Source: Pratylenchus scribneri (taxonomy: Eukaryota > Nematoda > Chromadorea > Rhabditida > Pratylenchidae). Taken from it: a DNA stretch of 64,000 bases. Positions 13,501 through 24,341 of this stretch are shown one piece after another. The notes under the pieces were generated by a model. The model was not told where the DNA came from. It made no database searches and saw nothing but the letters and a program-made list of their open reading frames with translations. A program made the position numbers and the translations under genes. Position 1 is the stretch's first letter; every line of letters starts with the position of its first letter. The stretch lies in contig JAQSEB010000022.1 in NCBI GenBank assembly GCA_030063045.1, positions 2,109,501 to 2,173,500 on the forward strand, read 5' to 3'.

Positions 13501-16500
13501 TGTGAGAGGAATAGGGCCATAGTATTAGTTGGAACATTTTTCTGACACATTCCCCACCGGCGGGGATATTCAGTTTTTTTGAAAGGGAAGCCAATTTAGA
13601 AATCCATTTTTTATGCATTTTTGAGATAAGCTAGGGAAAATTTAATTGAATTTTGGGAAGTGAATATTTTTGGTAGATTGATTCAATTGAATAAAAATGG
13701 AAGGGCAAATTGAATCACTTTTGGAAATGTGGCAAAAATTGCTAAATTCACACTTAAAATCCAATCCAAGCAAATTAAATTTTCAGAAAAGGAATTCCCG
13801 AATGGCTAAACAATGCCTCCCTCCTCCTTTTATTATGCCTTTTTAGTCTCACTTTTTCTTATCGCTTTCCCACAGAAATTGTTTTTGATTTGAATGCCAA
13901 AAATGGCTCTAAATTTGTGCCATTTTTTCCCATTTTTATTTTTATTTTAATTTGGCACCAAAAATTTAATGTGAATCCATTTTTCATGCGTGCAGCCTTC
14001 CACCTCAAATTGCCCTCTAAAATTTCACTAAAATTGAAGAAATTGAAAATGTCGAGAAAAAGGCAAAATGGAATTGGAAGTACAAATGAATTATTTGGAA
14101 ATGAGAGGAAATGGAAGAGAGGATATAATATAAAGCTGGGTCCATTTTTATGGCACAATTATCTTTTTGGGTGGCAATAAAAATAAATTGGGCACAGAAT
14201 CCATGCCAAAACAATGGGGAAAACAATTTTGGAAGGAACGAAGGGCTTATGGGCCCCGGGGGAAAATTAAAGGGGCACAAAAGTCGACGAAGCGCGAAAC
14301 TTTGTTTGGAATAAATTGGATGGAAAAAAAGAAAAATTTAGAAGGGAGGAAATTTAGCTGATTGGCATGGCAAATAATTGGAGGAATGCCCTTTTACAGC
14401 AGAGTGTGGGCCTAACCCAAAAACCCATTTTTCAGACATTTCTTTCAATAATTCATTTTTCCTGGAAATTCCCTCATTTTGGCTCATCATCTTTTTTTTT
14501 CCCTAAAATGAAGGGCATTCATTGACTGATGTGAGTATTGGCTTTTGGCCGCGTATGGCTATGGGAATGAAGCAAAAGCATATTATTGTCATGAGGATGG
14601 AAATGGGACACCCGTGGAAAAATAGGAAGGGAATGGGGGATGATGGCTTGCCTCCCCCTCTGGTGCCAATGCCAATGGCCATCAATCTGCATGGATATAA
14701 GTGTTCCATGTCAAAAATGGGAACAAAATGATGGAAAAAGTCCATTATTGAGAGGGAATGGGAAAAAAAACCAAAAGTCAGGGAACAATGGGAAAAAATA
14801 GTAAAGGGAGGAAGGAAGGAAAGAGTTCAACTTGGACTCCTTTTCCGCCCATTAATGGCATTTTGGCCCCAGGGGACACATCTTCCTGTGGTCCATTTTA
14901 AAAAGGGAACAATTCCCTAAAATGGCATTTGCTCATTTTACATTTTTTAAACTTGTTTTTTCCATTTTAGTGTTAAATTAAAAAAAAAAAAAGGCATGAA
15001 ACCATTGTGGCAAATTGAGAGGGCAACCAAAATAATATTTTAATCCATCACAATTAAAATGGGTGACGAATGGCCATGGATTTCCACACAAAATCGTTAT
15101 TCGGAGATAAATAGCCTATTTGCCATTCTATTTTTGGACATCATCAATATTTTGCAAAGGCAGCAAAAAAATTCCATCTGAGATTTGGCTGGCAAAAATG
15201 GGGGAAGAAATCCCATTAAATGGGACAAATAGGGAAAAGGCGGCCAAAATCAATTAAATTGGCTAATGGAGCAGACTTTTTGTGGTGTGCCATGGCATCA
15301 TTCATTGGAGGAATATTGGAATAGGTTACAAATATTAATTAATTGAGGAAAAAATGAAAATGAGGATTTTGATGGGATTCGAAATGACAAGAAGAAGAAA
15401 AGAGGGAAAGGAAGGATGCATGGCCAGGATTAATTAATCAGATATACTCCTGCCACATTGGCCTATCCTGCTGTGGGGGTCAGGTGATGCATTTGGCCGT
15501 AAATATGGTGGATGGATGAAAATTGGAAAGGAGGAAAGGGGCCCAGTGAATTTATGGTCAATTCCCTTTGGAAGTATATTGGCTGGGACAAATGTTTGTT
15601 TGGCTGATTTTTTGGCAAAAATCAGAAAAAGGTGTGGACGGCGATTGACAAATGAATGTGAAAATGGCACCCGAGAGGGAATGGGTCCATTCGAGAATGG
15701 TGGACACCATAATAAGAGGCAAATGGCAAAGTGGATGGAAATACGTCAAAGGAGGATTATGTGGGGGCTTCCTTCTACACAAAAAAGTCATCTTCTTTAT
15801 TAGATGGGGAAGGAAAAAATAAAAATTATTTTCCGAAAATGGTTTCTCAATCAATTTTAGCATTATTTCCAGCCTATTTTCCACCAAAAAACATCATTTT
15901 TGAGGCCAAATTCTCTTATTTTTGGAAAATTGTTGCTGTCATTGTCCATTTGCTTTCCTTCCTCCTCCTTCCCTTTTGCCTTTTAGCCTTTTGGCTTTTC
16001 TCCAAAGACGTTGGTTGGCATTGACATTCAAGCGAACATCCGCCAGCCGCCGCCTTTTCTCCCATTTTAATGCAATTTGTTGGGGACAGCGGAATTTCCA
16101 TTTGGAATTGGAAAAATGAAAAGTTTAGAAAGGGAGCATTTACTGCAAAAAATGGCATTTTGGAAAGAAATAAAATGGTTAAAATGGAAAGAATGAAAGA
16201 ATCAATTGAAATGCTCAAAAATTGGTTGAACATTTGACCCGCCGGCTGGCAGCAATTGTTGCCACTAAAATGAATGGATGGATGGGAGGAAGGGAAAATG
16301 GATTTGTTTTGCCCAAAGATTGTAGAGGAAATTGGATCATGTTCAAAAGAGGAAGAAAAAAGGGCAATTTGTCGAAAAAAAAGAACAAATAATAATTTAC
16401 AATGATTTTGGTTGAACGAATAGGAGTGGAGAGATATGATTTAATGATAAAATTGGCCAAAAATCAAATTGAATAAATTAAATTTAATTATTGATTGATT

Positions 16501-17919
16501 TTGATTTAATTTAACCTGAAATTCCTGTAAAAATTATTAATTTTCAATTAATAAAATTAAATATTAAATATATATCTCCCCTTTATTAATGTTGGCAAAG
16601 TGCAATTTTTAGACACAAAAATGTTTGCAAAAAAATAAATTTACCAGAAAAGGACTCAACGAAATTGAGGCCGGTGTCCTCGGTGAATTCAAAATGAATA
16701 ATTGGGGCGATTGGAGGGCAGAAGAGTTGGCCGATGATTGGCCAAAAAATGGAGAATGAAATTGAGAGGACGGTTCCCGGATGGCAATGAAGGAGAGAGG
16801 AGTTGGCACTAAAAATGGAGGTTAAAATGAAGAAATTATTTGATTGGAAATGACCTCTTCTTCGGGCACAAATCGAATTTGGGGAAATTTGGCCGCCACT
16901 GCCGATTGGAGGCATTAATCCACCGGAAGAGGGAGATGAACTGATTGGGCAATTCGATGGAGATGATGATTCGGAGGAGATGTTCCCTTGAATTGAAATA
17001 ATATTTATTAAATCAATTTGTCACTTTGCCAATAATGCCTGAGGCCTTTCCTCTTCATCCTACTGTACTGCCACCTTTGCCCAATCGCCCTCATGTCACT
17101 CTATCAATCAAATATTGCCCCAATCCGCATTTATAAGCCAGCCCTTTTTCCTCCACGATGGTTTTTTTCGCTGTTCAATTTATTACGGTACGCTACAACT
17201 GGGAGAGGTTGACGGCGATTGTAGCTCATTAAGGTCTGAATTGATATAGATGATTTTGGTGTCAAATTAAAGAGCACAATTGTGGTTATCGCTAAATATA
17301 AAATTTATTTGGTTTGGTTCAGAATTAGCAGAATTGTACTTATAAACCCTTTAACAAGACTAATATTATAAATTTTGAATTATTCTAGGTTTTTTGAGCA
17401 CAATTCCACCAAATCTTAACCAATCCAAATAAATTTTATTATCAATCGATAGCCAGCAGTGAGCTCTTTAATTTGATACTAAAATCATAAATATTACAAG
17501 AGCCTTCGCCCAGCTGGACGTCGCCCAGTTGATCGCTTCCCTTTTATTCCCATTTTCACGCACAACTGATAAATAAATAATAATTTAAAGCCAAGTTGGG
17601 TCACTGGGGGGCTTAGCCCTCTGACGAAGGCCCGGGATGTAAGCCTAGGCCTAGCTCTTGCCCCAAACAATTATAGCTCTAGATTAGGACTAAATCCAAC
17701 GTGTAAATTACCTCCAGCCAAAGGGGATGAACTGCTGAAGCAAAGTGGCGATTTTGGGGGAGGGACATAGCCGGCTGCCAACAATGGAAGTGGAAGGGGA
17801 GGAGGTGGTTGGGAAGGTCTTGAAATGGAGGAGGGCAACGGCAACATTGAACTGCTGGAGATGGTCAATTTATTATGGCCATTTTGGGCGGATTTGTTAT
17901 CCATTTTTGTGCTGAACAT
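1576..17919 (-). CDS. Large Ser/Pro-rich intracellular protein, multi-exon, 3' end outside window
   Basis: I do not recognise the family. Exons read on the minus strand, by splice sites and matching phase, at about 17919-17691, 16990-16855, 16809-16640, 13070-12890, 12400-12171, 10490-10312, 10253-10010, 7123-6975, 6930-6703, 2676-2425, 2291-2133 and 1747-1576. Nearly all neighbouring joins keep the frame. The exception is 16640 to 13070, where the phase fails and a small exon is probably missing. The start MFSTKMDNKSAQNG is the first Met in the most upstream exon; there is no signal peptide and no membrane segment. The protein is low-complexity, Ser/Pro/Gln-rich, with many basic phosphorylation-type motifs such as RRCSFAST, RRISGISGS, LQRSHSDAL and RRPSTSLRD. 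LQRSHSDAL fits the LxRxxSxxxL form used by AMPK/SIK kinases and 14-3-3 proteins. This suggests a regulated cytoplasmic scaffold or transcription cofactor. Introns of up to several kb carry repeat copies. A catalytic domain may lie left of the window. Confidence 0.6.
1810..2105 (+). repeat. Dispersed ~300-base repeat, copy 1
   Basis: First of at least six copies of one family. Shared landmarks in order are: AATGCCTAATAAAGGGCC near the start, TTCATCCTACTGTAC, a TATCAATCAAATATTGCCCC block, a TAATTTAAAGTTGATTCGCC block, a GGGCCACTGGGGCC-like block, and CCCAAACAACTTTAG near the end. It sits in an intron of the large minus-strand gene. No coding capacity and no clear terminal inverted repeat. The even length of the better copies suggests a SINE- or MITE-like non-autonomous element. 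Confidence 0.75.
2677..6702 (-). other. Large intron, AG-rich on the plus strand
   Basis: About 4 kb between exons of the large minus-strand gene. The plus strand is strikingly rich in A and G (AATGGAAATGG-like runs), so the sense strand of the gene is C/T-rich like its other introns. Short CCATCCATCC runs and TGGCCA palindromes are frequent. No exon with good splice sites was found, although small ones could hide here. Confidence 0.4.
7124..10009 (-). other. Large intron without recognised exon
   Basis: Same AG-rich plus-strand composition as the intron to the left, with TGGCCA and AATTTATT-type motifs. I see no recognisable coding exon, RNA gene or repeat array. Confidence 0.4.
10728..11064 (+). 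repeat. Dispersed ~300-base repeat, copy 2, with inserted hairpin
   Basis: Second copy of the family seen at 1810-2105, carrying the landmarks GGGCCTTTCCTATTCATCC, ATCAATCAAATATTGCCCCA and AATAATTTAAAGTTGA. Near its start it is split by a long palindrome (10746-10828) that duplicates the local AAGGCCT motif on both sides. Its right end (GGGCCACTGCGGCC) touches the minisatellite that begins at 11065. Confidence 0.75.
10746..10828. repeat. Near-perfect palindrome / hairpin
   Basis: The left arm reads TTGTGTATACTTAAAAACTT and its reverse complement appears on the right as AAGTTTTTAAGTATACACA, with ACTTTCATGAAAGT palindromes in the centre. As single-stranded DNA or RNA it would form a long hairpin. 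It lies inside repeat copy 2 and looks like a tiny fold-back insertion. Confidence 0.75.
11065..11920 (+). repeat. Minisatellite A, ~33-36 base units with CCGGAAAGGG core
   Basis: Tandem array of two unit types. The main unit contains CAATTGTAAAACATTTTCCG followed by GAAAGGGAAAAAA. The second shares the first half (CAATTGTAAAACATTTT) but continues TTGGCGAACATTTTAAACA. In the first third the types alternate; from about 11450 to 11790 there is a nearly uniform run of the main type. The last units decay (TAAAGCATTTTTTTGGCGAA). Long open frames across it are by-products of the unit length and are not genes. The array lies in an intron of the large minus-strand gene. Confidence 0.95.
12512..12815 (+). 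repeat. Dispersed ~300-base repeat, copy 3
   Basis: Carries TCAATAATGCTTAAGGGCCT, TACTGTACCCCCACTT, CTATCAATCAAATATCGCC, AAATTTGATTCGCCTCTAATCC and CTCAAACAACTTTAG in the family order. It is intronic in the large minus-strand gene and about as complete as copy 1. Confidence 0.75.
13071..16639 (-). other. Large intron, possible hidden small exon
   Basis: Sits between two exons of the large minus-strand gene whose phases do not match (the upstream exon ends on a codon boundary, the downstream one needs two extra bases). A small exon is therefore expected somewhere here, but I could not pick it out with confidence. No repeats or RNA genes were recognised. Confidence 0.35.
17027..17690 (+). repeat. 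Dispersed ~300-base repeat, copy 4, split by an insertion
   Basis: The first half (CCAATAATGCCTGAGGCC, ATCCTACTGTACTGCCACC, ATCAATCAAATATTGCCCCA) runs to about 17185. The second half (CACAACTGATAAATAAATAA, GGGTCACTGGGGGGC, CCCCAAACAATTATAG) resumes near 17545. The intervening block has its own inverted arms. The right edge lies a few bases from the first exon of the large minus-strand gene. Confidence 0.7.
17186..17544. repeat. Fold-back insertion inside repeat copy 4
   Basis: The left arm GATTTTGGTGTCAAATTAAA (from about 17251) and the reverse complement of a right-hand segment near 17461-17490 (GATTTTAGTATCAAATTAAA) match with few differences. GAGCACAATT also occurs on both sides. No protein is encoded. 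It looks like a small non-autonomous element nested in the older repeat. Confidence 0.55.
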
Positions 17920-20900
17920 GAGAAAAGGGCATTATGAATTTATTTATAAAATGATTGAATTTATTTAGGGGAGGGGAAATATTTTGATGAATTGGAGATA
18001 TTTTTATGAGAATTTATGAAAAAGAAAAATTAGTACCAACAAAAATCCAAATATTAATATATAAATTGATTCCAATATTGCACCTGTTTTGCCGCCTTCC
18101 TTCAAATGCGAATTTTTTGCCGACCAATTTCAGAGAATATTTTCATAATTTGCCATGCCACCAGCATAGCCCCTCCCCTAGAAAAGCACCAAAATTTGAT
18201 TAACAGCCATCAATTCTGAAAGTGGCAGTAAGGAAATTTTGAATTATTAAATATTTAATAAAATTAATTTGCCTTTTCCATGAAATTCTTGGCAGAATCC
18301 CTCAGAATAATAATTGGCTTCATTTCGATGGAATGTGGAGGGAAAATAAATGTTTAAATTGAAGTCAAATTCAAATTGAATTGGTCACCGCACTTTTAGG
18401 GAAAAAGGACCCTCAAGAGGGCGGTCTGTTGAAAGAAATAAAAATTAATAATAAATAAATAATCAAAGTGTCCTCAAAAATGTGAGAGAATGATGTGTTT
18501 TTTGTCCCTCAAAAATATGCAATCCAATTGGCCCCACCAATTCCCCCATTTTTTGGCCATGTGCCTGTCATGCCTGGGATTGGGTGGAGGGGGGGGGGGG
18601 GTGGCTCATTGCTAATTCCATTTCCCCGCATTCGCCTTTTGTCAAAAACAAAAACCAATTCCAACAAAGGGTCGACATTGGGGCGGAAAAACCATAAAAG
18701 AATGGACAAAGTGCAAAAGAAAAATGAATAGGCAGATTTGTTCGGCGAAAATGAAATCATTTTTTGGGAAGAAGGAATAATTAAAAATTAAATGAATGAG
18801 GAAAAGTGGAATGGCCAAAAGTGAGGCCTTTATTGAGGAACAATTTCCATTGAATTTATTAGTCTTTTTCCAAAAATTTATTCCAACATTTTTGTTTTGT
18901 TTTTTGAACATTTTGGATGGGCCCTGAAGGTGAATTCTTTTTTGGCATGTCCTTTTCAAGGGGATCGTCTCCATTTTCGGTAAAGTGCATGGGAAAATGG
19001 GTTACTTGAAAATTCATTGAAAAATGGAAATGAGAAACCAAAATGAGGAATTTGTTGAATTTTAAATGTATTTTCGAAAAAATGGAACGGAATAATGTTT
19101 GGCCATTTTGATGTCCACAAATTTATGAATAATTGGAAAGAATGGGAAAAATGGACATTTTAAAAGGGAATCTTCCCGAAAATTGGAATGGGAAATGTTT
19201 TTAAATTGAATTTTATGGAAAATGTCGCGAGAAAATTAAATTTACCCAACGAACACAACTTTTGAATTCAAAAAAAAATTATAAGCGAAGGAATTGAGCA
19301 TAAATTTGGGGACAAAAAAATGAAAGTTCAATTTCATTACAGGAATAAATATTTATTAAAAATTAAGGCATTTTTGTGCCAAATTCCTTTCAGTGTTCAT
19401 TTCTTATTTATGCATTAATTCCATTTCATTTACACTTATGTTTTTATTATAAATCCAATGAAAATTGAGAAGGTAAAAAATGCTTCCGGGTGAGGGTTGT
19501 GGCCTTTTGGGTTTTTGTGCCAATTTCCCCTTTTGCACTTCAATCCTTCCTACTCGTGTTTGAACCCCCTTTCAAATGTCAATTTTGCCGCCGTCTGTTC
19601 TATGTCAATCAAACCCATCCCTCTTTAACCCCTTTCTTCCTGGTTTAAAGTTAAAGCATCCTTTCACCCCACAAAAAGGGGGAATGTGAGGTGAATTGCA
19701 GCAGCAGAACATCAATTGGAGCGAATAAAAGCAGGGAATTCGCAAATTAACCACCGGTTAATTTTTTTAATTCGAAAATTGCACAAAAGTGTTCTCCAAA
19801 TTCTAACAAAAATATAAAATAGTTTCCGATTAAATGGTTATTTTCGTTCCATTTGACCAATTTAATGAAAGGGGCATATTTGAGAGGAGTGAGGCATTTA
19901 AAGGAATTAAGGAAAAAAAAGGATAAACGAAAATTGGGCAGCCAATTTAAGTGGAATGGAATGGAATGAGAGGAGGAAAGGAATTAGTTTTTAGCCAGGC
20001 CAGAGCCAGGGACGAAAAATAAATGGCCAAGGGGAAATGAGGTGAAATATGAGCCAAACATTTTCCTTGTTTGGTAAACTTATTGGAAAATTGGGCAAAG
20101 AATTGATTGGAAAAATTTTAATAATTTTGGGGGAGAATAATCCACAATGAATGCTTTGTTGGAGGAATGAAGGACAATAAGTATAAATAAAAGTGCGCAA
20201 ACATTCAACAATGAAAGAAAAAGCTTCTTTCCATCCTTCGCCGAATGCGCGAAGAAATGGAATTATTATTGGGGGAAATGGGTGAAGAATATTGGCTATA
20301 TAAGGGAAATTGGAACACGAAAATATTCAATTGAAATCAAACAAATAGGTAAATTCAATGGAAAATTGGATTTGAAAATAATGGAATGTACGAATGAATG
20401 AATGATGAGCAGAAGAACCAAAAGTGGGTGCAAAAATGTGTGCAGCTGCAGATAAATATGGGGAAACTTTAGGCTGGAGGAAATGTGGAGGATAAAATGG
20501 ATTGAGAATGGCGGGAATGGTGGATACTGCTGGGGGTGATGATGCCAGCAGATGAAATTTGATACGGATTTGGATTGGGAGAAAGTGGCGGATGGATGGA
20601 TTGTGAAGTCGATAAAATGCATGGGATAAAGGATTCCAGCGTAAAAGGGATCATTATTAAAATTAAATTAGAAATATTAAATATAGGGAAAAGTGAAGCA
20701 GAGATGATCGGTTTATGTCTTCTGAATGCAAGTGAATGGTGATTCTCCTTCATAAAACCCGGCATTTTCGCCATATTGTAAAGGAAAAATGGGAATAATT
20801 ACTACATAATCAAACAAATTTCCCATTAATATAATAATTAAAAATTATTGAGAGCCCCTTTTTTACTTTAATTGGGGAGATTTTATGATACTATTGAAAA

Positions 20901-21594
20901 ATACACCCACAGGGGTAATCAGATTCGAGATATAGGTAAATCTTAACGAAATGAAAATTGCGATTTTCTCGGATATGAAAGATTATGGAGGGATATTTGT
21001 AATATAAAATGGATGGAAATGTTTAGTAGTTGTACATATTCCATCTATATATATTCCCTGCAATCGATTCCTCCGTAATAAAATAAGAATAGACAAAGTG
21101 GAATGGGAAAGTGGGAGAAGACCTTGTTGTTCCCATCTCCATCGACTCCTTCATATTCACATTCACATTCATCGACCATTTCGATAATGCCCATTTTGAG
21201 AGGAGTATGGAGATAATAATAATGACCAAAAATGGATGGAATGGATTGGAGGGTGAATCGGATTTGGGAGGATTAAAAGGAGGCAAAGTAGGGGATCTTT
21301 GAATTTCCCTTTGGAAATTTGATGGGTATTCCTTTGACGATCTCGCAAGAAAAAGCAATTGTTTAAATGGCGATGTTCCTCCAGGCAGAATCATTGCCTA
21401 GATTCAAATTGGCAGTGACTGTTTATGGTACGGTAATGGTAATTTAAGAATGTGCATATTTCTGTATTATAGTTGTAGTAAAAATTTTAACACAAAAAAT
21501 TACTATTTCTTTATTGTGAATTAAAAAATAAATATGATAAGAGAAGCAAAGATTTGATAATTGATAGTGAGGAGTACGGTATTGCAAAAGGGAA
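17920..21594. other. Gene-poor stretch
   Basis: No gene supported. Short minus-strand open frames near 20470-20774 and 21023-21394 begin with Met and are Ser/Pro-rich but lack credible splice partners. The region may contain the promoter of the gene starting at 17919. A G-run occurs at 18591-18602. No array or structured RNA was recognised. Confidence 0.35.
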
Positions 21595-23905
21595 ATCAGG
21601 AACAAAACATTTTCCGGAAAGGGAAATCAGGACAACAACAAAACATTGAAAATCAGAAAAACAACAAAACATTGAAAATCAGAACAAAAACAAAACATTG
21701 AAAATCAGAACAACAACAAAACATTGAAAATCAGAACAACAACAAAACATTGAAAATCAGAACAACAACAAAACATTGAAAATCAGAACAACAACAAAAC
21801 ATTGAAAATCAAAACAACAACAAAACATTGAAAATCAAAACAACAACAAAACATTGAAAATCAGAACAACAACAAAACATTGAAAATCAGAACAACAACA
21901 AAACATTGAAAATCAAAACAACAACAAAACATTGAAAATCAAAACAACAACAAAACATTGAAAATCAGAAAAACAACAAAACAATGAAAATCAGAACAAC
22001 AACAAAACATTGAAAATCAGAAAAACAACAAAACATTGAAATCAGAACAACAACAAAACATTGAAATCAGAACAACAACAAAACATTGAAAATCAGAACA
22101 ACAACAAAACATTGAAATCAGAACAACAACAAAACATTGAAAATCAGAACAACAACAAAACATTGAAATCAGAACAACAACAAAACATTGAAAATCAAAA
22201 CAACAACAAAACATTGAAAATCAAAACAACAACAAAACATTGAAAATCAGAACAACAACAAAACATTGAAAATCAGAACAACAACAAAACATTGAAAATC
22301 AGAACAACAACAAAACATTGAAAATCAGAACAACAACAAAACATTGAAAATCAAAACAACAACAAAACATTGAAAATCAAAACAACAACAAAACATTGAA
22401 AATCAGAACAACAACAAAACATTGAAAATCAGAACAACAACAAAACATTGAAAATCAGAACAACAACAAAACATTGAAAATCAGAACAACAACAAAACAT
22501 TGAAATCAGAACAACAACAAAACATTGAAATCAGAACAACAACAAAACATTGAAAATCAGAACAACAACAAAACATTGAAAATCAGAACAACAACAAAAC
22601 ATTGAAATCAGAAAAACAACAAAACATTGAAATCAGAACAACAACAAAACATTGAAAATCAGAAAAACAACAAAACAATGAAAATCAGAACAACAACAAA
22701 ACATTGAAAATCAGAAAAACAACAAAACATTGAAATCAGAACAACAACAAAACATTGAAATCAGAACAACAACAAAACATTGAAAATCAGAACAACAACA
22801 AAACATTGAAATCAGAACAACAACAAAACATTGAAAATCAGAACAACAACAAAACATTGAAATCAGAACAACAACAAAACATTGAAAATCAAAACAACAA
22901 CAAAACATTGAAATCAGAACAACAACAAAACATTGAAATCAGAACAACAACAAAACATTGAAAATCAGAACAACAACAAAACATTGAAAATCAGAACAAC
23001 AACAAAACATTGAAATCAGAAAAACAACAAAACATTGAAAATCAGAACAACAACAAAACATTGAAAATCAGAACAACAACAAAACATTGAAATCAGAAAA
23101 ACAACAAAACATTGAAATCAGAACAACAACAAAACATTGAAAATCAGAAAAACAACAAAACATTGAAAATCAGAACAAAAACAAAACATTGAAAATCAGA
23201 ACAACAACAAAACATTGAAAATCAGAACAACAACAAAACATTGAAAATCAGAACAACAACAAAACATTGAAATCAGAACAACAACAAAACATTGAAATCA
23301 GAACAACAACAAAACATTGAAAATCAGAACAACAACAAAACATTGAAATCAGAAAAACAACAAAACAATGAAAATCAGAACAACAACAAAACATTGAAAT
23401 CAGAAAAACAACAAAACAATGAAAATCAGAACAACAACAAAACATTGAAAATCAGAACAACAACAAAACATTGAAATCAGAACAACAACAAAACATTGAA
23501 AATCAGAAAAACAACAAAACATTGAAATCAGAACAACAACAAAACATTGAAAATCAGAAAAACAACAAAACATTGAAATCAGAACAACAACAAAACATTG
23601 AAAATCAGAACAACAACAAAACATTGAAAATCAGAACAACAACAAAACATTGAAAATCAGAACAACAACAAAACATTGCAAATCAGAACAACAACAAAAC
23701 ATTGAAATCAGAACAACAACAAAACATTGAAAATCAGAACAACAACAAAACATTGAAATCAGAACAACAACAATACATTTTCCGGAAAGGGAAATCTGAA
23801 CATCAAAACATTTTCCGGAAAGGGAAATCAGAACATCAAAACATCTTCCGGAAAGGAAATCAGAACAAATTAAAAACATTTTCCGAAATGAAAAATCAGA
23901 ATAAA
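21595..23905 (+). repeat. Minisatellite B, ~25-26 base units
   Basis: Roughly 85-90 units of the form AAAATCAGAACAACAACA plus AAACATTG, with single-base variants (AAAACA for AACAACA, ACAATG for ACATTG, GAAATC for GAAAATC). Both edges carry longer units with CATTTTCCGGAAAGGGAAAT: one at about 21605 and three to four between 23770 and 23900. The inner unit therefore looks like a deletion derivative of a CCGGAAAGGG-containing unit. Segments 21967-22214 and 22661-22908 appear identical, 694 bases apart. Confidence 0.95.
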
Positions 23906-24341
23906 AACATAAAATAAAATCATACAATTATAAAAATTACCGAATTTAAGAGATCTATATGATTTGGGACTATATCAATGGTTATTTTTAATTCCTCTAT
24001 CTGAAACAATTATTTCTTGATATTAACATATTTTTAGAATTTTTTGAAAAAACAAAACAAATTTACATTTTTGCATTATATGAAAAATTTTATTTGAATA
24101 ATTCCATCCATCTCGAAGAATTCCATCAGGTAAATGCGAAAATTAAACAGACAAATCATTAAATTAGGTTCATTAATAATTTTATTGACATAAGAGATAA
24201 AATACTTTTTAATTATGGAATTTATTCATTGACGACTTTCCCTCGGATCGATTTTGACCAGACAATGTTTGCATTCCATTTGTTGATTGGCCAGAATGAA
24301 AACTGAAAGAATGACCAAATCAAAATTGCTCAAATTCCCTT
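23906..24341. other. Spacer between minisatellite B and the homeobox gene
   Basis: AT-rich and without recognised features. It probably includes the 3' untranslated region of the minus-strand homeobox gene whose stop codon is at 24342. Confidence 0.35.

Noticed and set aside
20469..21394. Two Ser/Pro-rich minus-strand frames starting with Met, as possible first exons of the large gene
   Set aside because: No donor/acceptor pair gives an in-frame join to the exon at 17919; sequence bias alone can explain them.
22017..23927. Repeated Cys/Phe/Val-rich minus-strand frames resembling membrane peptides
   Set aside because: Translations of minisatellite B; identical peptides recur with the array and have no gene context.
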